DNA of 5,779 nucleotides. Source: CAZMCC01 sp964564695. GTDB lineage: Bacteria > Planctomycetota > Phycisphaerae > Phycisphaerales > UBA1924. Shown piece after piece: positions 1-5,169 of the stretch (within the stretch, counting starts at the first letter, position 1; every line of letters begins with the position of its first letter). Below the pieces are notes generated by a model, which saw only the letters and a program-made list of their open reading frames with translations, did not search any database and had not been told where the DNA came from. The stretch spans positions 1 through 5,779 of the forward strand of contig CAZMCC010000146.1 of NCBI GenBank assembly GCA_964564695.1. The letters run 5' to 3'. The position numbers and the translations under genes were made by a program.

Positions 1-841
1 GGGCGCCCGGGCGGCCGGCTTGGAGGCAGATGAGTTGGACATTGGGGTCGGCGGCGAAGGGGTAGAACATGCCGGCGGGGTTGGAGCGGCCGCCGACGCA
101 GGCGACGATGGCGTCTGGGGCGCGGTGGAAGGCGTGCTGGGTCTGGGTCCTGGTTTCGTGGCCGATGACGCTCTGGAAATCGCGGACGATCATCGGGAAG
201 GGGTGGGGTCCGACGACGGAGCCGAGGATGTAGTGGGTGGTGGTGACGGAGCCCATCCAGTCGCGCATGGCCTCGTTGGTGGCGTCTTTGAGCGTGCGTG
301 AGCCGGACTCGACCTCGATGACGCGGGCGCGCATGAGGCGCATGCGGACGACGTTGAGGTGCTGGCGCCGGACGTCCTCGGCGCCCATGTAGACCTCGCA
401 CTGGAGGCCGAAGCGGGCCGCGGCGGTGGCGGTCGCTACGCCGTGCTGGCCGGCGCCGGTTTCGGCGATGACGCGCTTCTTGCCCATGCGCTTGGTGAGG
501 AGTGCCTGGCCGATGGTGTTGTTGACCTTGTGGGCGCCGGTGTGGGCGAGGTCTTCGCGCTTGAGCCAGATGGAGGCGCCCTTGCCGGGGGCGGCGCTCG
601 CGCGGGCGTGGTCGGTGAGGCGGGTGGCGAAGTGCAGCGGCGTGGGCCGGCCGATGAACGTGCGCTGGAGGTGGGCGAGCTCGGCGTGGAACTCGGGGTC
701 GTTGCGGACCGAGTCGTAGACGCGGGCGAGCTCGTCGAGGGCGGCGATGAGGGTTTCGGGGACGTAGCGGCCGCCGTAAGCGCCGAAGCGGCCGCGGGTG
801 TCGGGGACGGCGGAGACGGGGGCGGTCGGAGCGGCGGTCAT
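1..841 (-). CDS. trpB: Tryptophan synthase beta subunit (TrpB), N-terminal 280 residues, cut by window edge
   Basis: TrpB is the PLP enzyme that condenses indole with L-serine to make L-tryptophan, normally in an alpha2-beta2 complex with TrpA in the cytoplasm. The start at 841 (ATG) gives a typical N-terminus with GRFGAYGGRYVPETL at residues 17-31. Visible landmarks are GRPTPL (64-69), the PLP lysine in HTGAHKVNN (K105), and AETGAGQHG (126-134) with the catalytic glutamate E127. MGAEDVRRQHLNVVRM (152-167) and GSVVGPHPFP (207-216) follow. The phosphate loop reads GGRSN (250-254) where the family normally has GGGSN, and the last ten residues are also unusual. About 120 C-terminal residues lie beyond the left edge. 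The gene starts 28 bases after the transporter stop. There is no clear ribosome binding site, and no other trp gene is visible. The family assignment is firm; whether this copy is a normal TrpB is less certain. Confidence 0.95.
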   Translation of the reverse strand, partial: MTAAPTAPVSAVPDTRGRFGAYGGRYVPETLIAALDELARVYDSVRNDPEFHAELAHLQRTFIGRPTPLHFATRLTDHARASAAPGKGASIWLKREDLAHTGAHKVNNTIGQALLTKRMGKKRVIAETGAGQHGVATATAAARFGLQCEVYMGAEDVRRQHLNVVRMRLMRARVIEVESGSRTLKDATNEAMRDWMGSVTTTHYILGSVVGPHPFPMIVRDFQSVIGHETRTQTQHAFHRAPDAIVACVGGRSNPAGMFYPFAADPNVQLICLQAGRPGA

Positions 842-869
842 GCCGGAGCGTACGTCGCGGGGCGGCGGG

Positions 870-2261
870 TCACTTCGCGATCGCGAGCTCTTCGGTGGCG
901 GCGGCAACGCCTTCGGCGACCTTGACGGTTTGGAGCAGCGCGAGGCCGATCGCGAACAGGCCGGAGACGACGAGGCAGGCGACGCCCTGGCCGATGCGGA
1001 GGTCGAGCTGCCCGTCGGGCAGCTCGGGCGAAGCGAGCTTGGTGATAGACCCGAAGACGATGACGCCGGCGACCACGCTGAGCTTGCTCGCGAGGCCCCA
1101 CATGCCGAAGAACTCGGCAGCGCGAGACTCGGGCGTGAAGGCGCCGACGAGTGCACGGCTCGAGGTGCCGACGCCGCCGAGGGCGACGCCGACGAGCACG
1201 GCGACGACCCAGAACGCCTCGGGGGGAACGGTGGTGAACGTGGAGGCCCCCATTGCGCCGGTGGCGACACACCAGATGGCGAGGAAGATCGAGATCGTGG
1301 CGCGGTGGCCGATCCGGTCCTGGAACCGCGCGGTGGCGGCGGCGGCGAGGCCGGCGGAGAGGGCCATGACGAGTGAGAAGAGCACGAGCTGGGGGAGCTT
1401 GAAGCCGCGTTCGTTGCCGATCTGGCCGAGGAAGTAGATCATGGCGTTGGTGCCCATGGAGTAGACGAAGAAGATGGCGAGGAAGCGCGTGAGCTGGCGG
1501 AAGCGACGGCTTTCGCGAACGGTGCGGGCGAGCTGGGCGAAAGCGGCGGTGATGCCCGACGCGCGGTCGGTGCGGCGGACGGCCTTCTCCTGAAGGAAGC
1601 GCACGGCGGGCAACATGCCCAAGGCGAACCAGATCCCCGCGAAGACAAACATGGGACGGACTTCGCCGGGCTCGTCGCGGCCGAAGACGAACGCGAAGAG
1701 CGCAACGCACCCGAGGAGCACCAGCGCGCCGAGGTAGCTCATGGACCAGCCGAGGGCGGAGATGTAGCCCACGTTCTGGCGAGTTGAAATTTCAGGAAGG
1801 AACGAGGCGAGGAAATTCTCGCCCAGGCTGCACGCCACCGCGGCGATCACGAACAGGCCGAAGGCGAGCCATTGGTCGCCCGGGCCGAGCAGCGCGAGGC
1901 TGGCGGTGGCGATGCAGCAAACGACGCCGGAGAAGAGCAGAAACTCGCGCTTCCAGGCGCGGGTGTCGGCGATGGCGCCGGCGATCGGGCTGAGAATGAC
2001 GACGAAGAGCTGGGCCGCGGCGACCATCTTCATCCACAGGCCGGTGCCCGCTTCGGTGCTGGGGGCGACGACGTGGGTGACGAAGATGCTGAAGAGCAGG
2101 GTGTTGATGAGGAGCTGGAAGGACTGGTTGGCGAGGTCGTACATGCCCCAGGCCCAGACCGCTTTGGGGTTGGGGAGCTTGGCGAAGGGGTTGAGGGAGC
2201 GGGGCACGAGGGAGAGTAGATCGGTGCGTGCGGGTGAGGTGGTTGTTGATCCGACGTCCAA
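870..2261 (-). CDS. MFS transporter, UMF1/Atg22-like family, 12 transmembrane helices
   Basis: The gene encodes a 463-residue inner-membrane protein with about twelve hydrophobic helices. They lie near residues 43-64, 77-98, 105-125, 128-150, 166-193, 201-222, 257-280, 288-308, 319-341, 348-372, 384-405 and 424-445, with a loop near 223-255 between the two halves. The N-terminal signature WAWGMYDLANQSFQL (36-50) resembles the W-x-x-Y-D-x-A-N motif of the UMF1/Atg22 group. SPIAGAIADTRAWKREF (91-107) is the cytoplasmic loop between helices 2 and 3. SRALVGAFTPESRAAEFFG (368-386) is also typical of the family. The substrate cannot be told from sequence. The start chosen is a TTG at 2261 with GAGGGGG five bases upstream; both sit at the edge of repeat copy A. 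The only nearby in-frame alternative is a GTG at 2207, which lacks a ribosome binding site. An in-frame stop at 2295-2297 rules out a longer protein. Confidence 0.88.
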   Translation of the reverse strand: MDVGSTTTSPARTDLLSLVPRSLNPFAKLPNPKAVWAWGMYDLANQSFQLLINTLLFSIFVTHVVAPSTEAGTGLWMKMVAAAQLFVVILSPIAGAIADTRAWKREFLLFSGVVCCIATASLALLGPGDQWLAFGLFVIAAVACSLGENFLASFLPEISTRQNVGYISALGWSMSYLGALVLLGCVALFAFVFGRDEPGEVRPMFVFAGIWFALGMLPAVRFLQEKAVRRTDRASGITAAFAQLARTVRESRRFRQLTRFLAIFFVYSMGTNAMIYFLGQIGNERGFKLPQLVLFSLVMALSAGLAAAATARFQDRIGHRATISIFLAIWCVATGAMGASTFTTVPPEAFWVVAVLVGVALGGVGTSSRALVGAFTPESRAAEFFGMWGLASKLSVVAGVIVFGSITKLASPELPDGQLDLRIGQGVACLVVSGLFAIGLALLQTVKVAEGVAAATEELAIAK

Positions 2262-2331
2262 CGCCGCCCCCTCGCTTGAGCGGCTGAACGCCGCTCAAGC
2301 ATTTCCCCCTCCGCGTTGCGGAGGGGGATCT
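2261..2331 (+). repeat. Two-hairpin repeat, copy A (71 bases)
   Basis: This matches 3541-3620 in the same orientation, with 63 of 71 aligned bases identical and one 9-base gap. It contains two perfect hairpins. Hairpin 1 is GCTTGAGCGGC (2274-2284), loop TGAAC, then GCCGCTCAAGC (2290-2300). Hairpin 2 is CCCCCTCCGC (2305-2314), loop GTT, then GCGGAGGGGG (2318-2327), extended by one T-A pair. ATT and the outer T separate the stems. No run of T follows on either strand, so neither hairpin is a standard intrinsic terminator. The copy fills the gap between two same-strand genes: it overlaps the beta-helix stop on one side and the transporter's start on the other. It could be a REP-like palindrome, an mRNA processing or stability element, or a protein-binding site. 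Confidence 0.85.
2267..2273 (-). promoter_or_regulatory. Ribosome binding site of the MFS gene, inside repeat copy A
   Basis: On the minus strand GAGGGGG lies five bases (CGGCG) before the TTG at 2261-2259. It decides the start codon, because no other in-frame start nearby has such a site. It is unusual because it belongs to the repeated element: copy B has GAGGGGA at the same place. Confidence 0.55.
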
Positions 2332-3460
2332 AGTACGAGAAGTTGGCGTTGGGGTCAGTGGTGTTGAGCGTGCTGGCGGCGCCGTTGCCGCTGGCGGCGG
2401 GGGTGGCGGCGCCGGAGCGGTTGACGATGGGGCCGTAGTAGTTGTTGGCGACGATGTCCCAGTTGTTGGTGTTTCCGGCGCAGGTGTTGCGGATGATGAT
2501 GTTGCCGGCGGTGCCGACGTCGATGCCGACGGCCTGTGCGCTGCAGTTGTTGCCCTCGAGGCGGTTGTCGCCGCCGGAGACGCGGATGCCGGCGCCGCCG
2601 CCCGCGCCCTGGTCGTTGTCGTAGCACATGTTGTTGATCACGACGCACTGGTGCGCGACGCTGATGCCGTCGCTGTCGTTGTTGCGGGCGACGTTGCCGA
2701 TGATGACCGCGCCGTTGGCGGTGATCCCGTCGGTTCCGTTGTCGACGGCGGAGCAGTTGGAGACGACGGCGGCGCTGCCGGCGCTGATGCCGCTGTCGCC
2801 ATTGCCGCTGGCGACGCAGTGGTCGAACGAGCACCCGGTGTTCGCGATCATCCCGATGAAATCGTTCGAGATCGCGGAACAGTGGGAGAGCGTGCACCCC
2901 ACGCTGGCGGAGATTCCGCTGGCGATGTTGGCGACCGCGACGCACGCGGTGACCACGGCGCCCGAGCCGCAGCGCAGGCCGACCCCGTTGTTGCGGGCGA
3001 CGCGGATGTCGGTGATCCGGGATCCCAGGGCGGCGTTCGTGCTGAGATCGATCCCCGTGGGCGTCCAGTCGGAGACGACGCCGGAGCGGATCTCGATGTT
3101 CTGAAGGCCGGCGACGCCGGCCACGATGCCGCTGAGCGAGCCGGGGACGCCGGCGAGGGTGAACCCGTTGAGGTCGAGGGTGACGTTGCCGACGGCGATC
3201 TCGATGCCGTGCTTGGCGCTGGCGCCGGTGATGTTGCCGGTGAGGTAGTACGAGCCGGGGACGGCGATGCGGAAGAGGCTGTCGGCGTCGCCGGGGGCGG
3301 TCGTGGCGTTGAGCGGGGTGCGGGGCTCGATCTCGGTGAGGGTCTTGTGGGTTGGCGCGATCGGGCCCGCGGGCGGGTTGAGGGGGCCGGCGTGTGCGCA
3401 CGCGGCGGTCACGAGCAGGGCGGCGGCGGCCTGGGCAAGGGGACGGATCGGGTTGGACAT
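2330..3460 (-). CDS. Secreted right-handed parallel beta-helix protein with a cysteine ladder
   Basis: The product has 376 residues. The ATG at 3460 is chosen because GAGGAGAGG lies just upstream, a promoter fits behind it, and it starts a signal peptide: basic start, hydrophobic stretch near 11-20, and AHA|G cleavage after residue 24. Residues 40-102 carry a pattern I recall from planctomycete beta-helix proteins, including EIEPRTPLN, PGDADSLFRI, PGSYYLTGNI and VTLDLNGFTL. Residues about 159-335 form roughly eight coils of about 21 residues of the GI-x-x-x-x-G...C-x-A-x-x-N type. Cysteines at 173, 194, 215 and 236 are exactly 21 apart, and 189 and 210 form a second pair. The tail (343-376) contains GPIVNRSG and ends DPNANFSY. 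No catalytic motif of a polysaccharide lyase or hydrolase is evident. A role at the cell surface or in the envelope is likely, but the function is unknown. An open frame continues upstream to 3886 but lacks these signals. Confidence 0.87.
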   Translation of the reverse strand: MSNPIRPLAQAAAALLVTAACAHAGPLNPPAGPIAPTHKTLTEIEPRTPLNATTAPGDADSLFRIAVPGSYYLTGNITGASAKHGIEIAVGNVTLDLNGFTLAGVPGSLSGIVAGVAGLQNIEIRSGVVSDWTPTGIDLSTNAALGSRITDIRVARNNGVGLRCGSGAVVTACVAVANIASGISASVGCTLSHCSAISNDFIGMIANTGCSFDHCVASGNGDSGISAGSAAVVSNCSAVDNGTDGITANGAVIIGNVARNNDSDGISVAHQCVVINNMCYDNDQGAGGGAGIRVSGGDNRLEGNNCSAQAVGIDVGTAGNIIIRNTCAGNTNNWDIVANNYYGPIVNRSGAATPAASGNGAASTLNTTDPNANFSY

Positions 3461-3468
3461 GGCTAACA

Positions 3469-3477
3469 CCTCTCCTC
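3469..3477 (-). promoter_or_regulatory. Ribosome binding site of the beta-helix gene
   Basis: On the minus strand GAGGAGAGG ends eight bases before the ATG at 3460-3458. It is a strong purine-rich match to the anti-Shine-Dalgarno sequence. It supports the 376-residue product over the longer open frame that starts at 3886. Confidence 0.75.
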
Positions 3478-3493
3478 GGTGGTGGGTACAGGG

Positions 3494-3522
3494 AATATAC
3501 CTGCTGGGGAGGGGTGCGCCAA
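3494..3522 (-). promoter_or_regulatory. Sigma70-like promoter for the beta-helix gene
   Basis: On the minus strand, TTGGCG (3522-3517) stands as the -35 box and TATATT (3499-3494) as the -10 box, with exactly 17 bases between. TATATT matches TATAAT at five of six bases and TTGGCG matches TTGACA at four. The predicted start near 3487 gives a leader of about 27 bases holding the ribosome binding site. AT-rich hexamers are rare in this window, which makes the match more notable. Confidence 0.6.
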
Positions 3523-3540
3523 TGGGCTTGGCGGAGGTGG

Positions 3541-3620
3541 ACGCCGTCCCCTCGCTGGCGTGGCTGGACGCCGCGGCAGCATTTCCCCCTCCGCCCCCCG
3601 CACGTTGCGGAGGGGGATCT
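3541..3620 (+). repeat. Two-hairpin repeat, copy B (80 bases)
   Basis: This is the second copy of the element at 2261-2331, in the same orientation. ACGCCG-Y-CCCCTCGCT starts both copies, and ATTTCCCCCTCCGC and GTTGCGGAGGGGGATCT are identical in both. Here the loop of hairpin 2 carries nine extra bases, CCCCCGCAC, between intact 10-base arms (3585-3594 and 3607-3616, closed by a T-A pair). Hairpin 1 uses GCTGGCGTGGC (3554-3564) and GCCGCGGCAGC (3570-3580), with one mismatch and one G-T pair. The copy lies in the gap between two divergent genes, upstream of the beta-helix promoter and directly before the TATACT box of the plus-strand operon. Confidence 0.85.
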
Positions 3621-3623
3621 CCG

Positions 3624-3629
3624 TATACT
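3624..3629 (+). promoter_or_regulatory. Possible -10 box (TATACT) for the plus-strand operon
   Basis: TATACT matches TATAAT at five of six bases and ends nine bases before the ATG at 3638. Transcription would start at about 3636-3638, giving little or no leader. No good -35 box lies 16-18 bases upstream; that stretch is the end of repeat copy B (TTGCGG at 3605 is only 13 bases away). The promoter is therefore plausible but incomplete, or depends on a factor. Confidence 0.4.
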
Positions 3630-3637
3630 CCGCGCAC

Positions 3638-4195
3638 ATGGCGGGATTCTCCAGCGGATATGCGATCGGGCGGGGGCGGGGCGTGTGCGCGGCGAGCGGG
3701 CGGGCGCTGGCGCAGGGGGATCGGTACGTCGTCGTGCTTGTCGAGCGGGCCGACAGCCAGGATCTCGGGCGCGTCGAGTTCAGCGATGAGGCGTGGCAGG
3801 GCGGGGCGCGGCCGGATGAGCGCGTGGGCGTGGACCCGGCGCTGGTGGTGGGGCATTACCGGAGTGTCGTGGCGCCAGCGGATCACAAGCCGCGGGTGCT
3901 GGTGGATGATGCGGAACTGCTCGAGCTGTTCGGTCAGCTCGAGGGGGTGGAGTCGCGACGGCGCCAGGGGCTGCGGCTGGTGCTGGCGCTGTGGCTGATG
4001 CGCCGGCGGGTGCTGGCGATGGAGGGGGAGGAGAGAACGGGTGGCGTGCGGGTGATGACGTTGCGGCTGCGGGGGTCGGGGACGAAGGACCTGCCGCCGG
4101 CGACGTTCAAGGTGGTGGATCCGGGGCTCGACGAGGCGACGACGCGCGAGGTGATGGACGAACTCGCGGGCGTCATGGCCGGAGGGACGGCGTGA
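3638..4195 (+). CDS. Conserved hypothetical protein, YAIGR type, 185 residues
   Basis: I cannot assign a function. The ATG at 3638 begins MAGFSSGYAIGRGRGVCAAS (1-20). From memory, an N-terminus of the type Y-x-I-G-R...G-x-C-A-x-[ST]-G-[KR] is shared by planctomycete proteins of unknown role; I give no family number. Residues 28-50 look like beta strands (RYVVVLVE), 86-105 hold VLVDDAELLELFGQLEG, and 108-127 form a basic amphipathic helix (RRRQGLRLVLALWLMRRRVL). There is no signal peptide and only one cysteine (C17), so a cytoplasmic location is likely. Its stop overlaps the GTG start of the lipoprotein gene, so the two are probably translationally coupled and act together, perhaps in the envelope. 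An open frame extends upstream to 3479, but that stretch is repeat copy B and promoter sequence. No ribosome binding site lies within 20 bases of the start, which fits a leaderless message. Confidence 0.8.
   Translation: MAGFSSGYAIGRGRGVCAASGRALAQGDRYVVVLVERADSQDLGRVEFSDEAWQGGARPDERVGVDPALVVGHYRSVVAPADHKPRVLVDDAELLELFGQLEGVESRRRQGLRLVLALWLMRRRVLAMEGEERTGGVRVMTLRLRGSGTKDLPPATFKVVDPGLDEATTREVMDELAGVMAGGTA
4181..4186 (+). promoter_or_regulatory. Ribosome binding site of the lipoprotein gene
   Basis: GGAGGG lies five bases before the GTG at 4192, inside the last codons of the preceding gene. It supports the GTG as the true start and points to coupled translation, as the GTG overlaps the upstream TGA in GTGA. 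Confidence 0.75.
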
Positions 4196-5169
4196 ACAAC
4201 ACGGTGCGATGGATGATGGCGGCGGCGCTGGGCGCGGGCGTTGCGCTCGTGGGAGTGGGGCTTGCGGGGTGCGAGAAGGCGGGCAAGACGAATGAAGAGG
4301 ACGCGCTGGCGCAGGTGCAGCCCAAGGGCGGGCGGGCGGCGCCGGCGTACGACGAGGTCGCGAAGAAGTACAATGAGCGGGTGGCGCTGCTGGGGCGGCT
4401 GTTCGCGCGGACGGTCGTGGTGATCAAGTTCACCGACGAGGACGGCGACCGGCGCTCGGAGCAGGGCGAGGGGTTCCTCCAGATCGTGCGACCGGACAAG
4501 CTCGCGATGAGCGTGAGCAAGGTCGGCAAGCGGCTCGTGTGGTTCGGGTCGGACCCCGAGCGGTACTGGTGGGTGGACCTGGTGGACAAGAAGAAGGCGT
4601 ACATCGGGCGCCACGACAATTACGACAAGATCCGTGCCGAGGGCGTCGTGCAGCCGGGATTGGGGCTGCGCCCGCTCGACCTGATCCAGATGATCGGGAC
4701 GAGCCCGCTGCCGGTCGATCCGGCGAAGCCGATGGGGGCTACGCAGTGGTCCAAGGACGGCACGCAGCTGGGGATCACGGTGCGCCGCGGGGGTGGGGGG
4801 GGCGGGAAGGACTCGGGGCTGATGCGCGTGTGGGTCGATCCCGCCACTCTCGAGGCGAGCAAGGTGGAGCTGTTCGACGCGACGAAGAAGCTCGTGCTCG
4901 TGTCGGACCTGCGCGAGTACCAGCACGTCGACCTGCGCAACCGCGGCGGGAACGCGCCGCGCGTGGCGTCGCGGGTGCTGATCGCGGGGCCCGAGGACGG
5001 GCCGCTGAACGGGAGCGAGCTGCGGATGAGCCTCGAAGGGATCGAGGACAACCGCGTGACCGACGATGCGTTCAAGCTCGACGTCGTGCTTGACGAGGTG
5101 GGGGTGGGCAAGGAAGACGTCGTCGATCTCGACAAGAAGCGGCCCGCGCCGAAGGCGGACGAGAGATGA
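4192..5169 (+). CDS. Envelope lipoprotein, possibly LolA/LolB-like fold
   Basis: The product has 325 residues and begins with a lipoprotein signal: basic R6, hydrophobic core 8-23, and lipobox LAGC (24-27), so C27 should be the lipidated residue. The start is GTG with GGAGGG ahead of it. After a linker, residues 53-140 include a helix (YDEVAKKYNERVALLGRLFA) followed by strands. GEGFLQIVRPDKLAMSVSK (92-110) recalls the part of LolA-like and outer-membrane lipoprotein-sorting proteins where R/KP-x-KLRL is typical. YWWVDLVDKKKAYIGRH (125-141) and GLMRVWVDPATLEASKVELF (209-228) continue the repeated-strand pattern. Residues 200-205 are six glycines encoded by a long G run. The tail is highly charged (301-325). 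It probably works in the periplasm or at the outer membrane. The fold is an inference from pattern, not a firm match. It overlaps its neighbours at both ends. Confidence 0.82.
   Translation: MNNTVRWMMAAALGAGVALVGVGLAGCEKAGKTNEEDALAQVQPKGGRAAPAYDEVAKKYNERVALLGRLFARTVVVIKFTDEDGDRRSEQGEGFLQIVRPDKLAMSVSKVGKRLVWFGSDPERYWWVDLVDKKKAYIGRHDNYDKIRAEGVVQPGLGLRPLDLIQMIGTSPLPVDPAKPMGATQWSKDGTQLGITVRRGGGGGGKDSGLMRVWVDPATLEASKVELFDATKKLVLVSDLREYQHVDLRNRGGNAPRVASRVLIAGPEDGPLNGSELRMSLEGIEDNRVTDDAFKLDVVLDEVGVGKEDVVDLDKKRPAPKADER
4789..4806 (+). other. Long G tract with G-quadruplex potential inside the lipoprotein gene
   Basis: Five G, one T, eight G, one C and three G occur in a row on the coding strand. They encode the end of R199 and the glycine run at 200-205. 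Four G3 tracts with loops of one or two bases can be drawn. The eight-base run is also a slippage-prone homopolymer. Any length change not divisible by three would truncate the lipoprotein and affect the coupled gene downstream. Confidence 0.6.

Noticed and set aside
359..1376. Plus-strand open frames opposite trpB and the transporter
   Set aside because: They are low-complexity Gly/Ala/Glu shadows of two well-recognised genes on the other strand.
2304..2328. Hairpin 2 of copy A as a Rho-independent terminator
   Set aside because: The stem is strong, but neither strand has a T run after it (GATCT on one side, AAATG on the other).
2480..2970. CRISPR array or tandem DNA repeat in the periodic part of the beta-helix gene
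   Set aside because: The roughly 63-base periodicity reflects protein coils; the DNA units are too diverged, with no conserved direct repeat and spacer pattern.
3395..3460. Lipoprotein signal in the beta-helix protein (VTAAC, C21)
   Set aside because: Threonine occupies the -3 position where Leu/Val/Ile is expected, and an AHA signal peptidase I site follows three residues later.
2651..3466. Plus-strand open frame of 271 residues opposite the beta-helix gene
   Set aside because: Its Gly/Asp/Val repeat pattern is the complement of the beta-helix coils and does not form an independent protein.
3609..3616. GGAGGGGG as ribosome binding site for the gene at 3638
   Set aside because: It is 21 bases from the ATG, well beyond usable spacing, and is the arm of the repeat hairpin.
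3461..3886. N-terminal extension of the beta-helix frame to 3886 on the minus strand (518 residues in total)
   Set aside because: It is Arg/Pro/His-rich, crosses the repeat and the divergent gene, and bypasses a clear signal peptide, ribosome binding site and promoter at the ATG at 3460.
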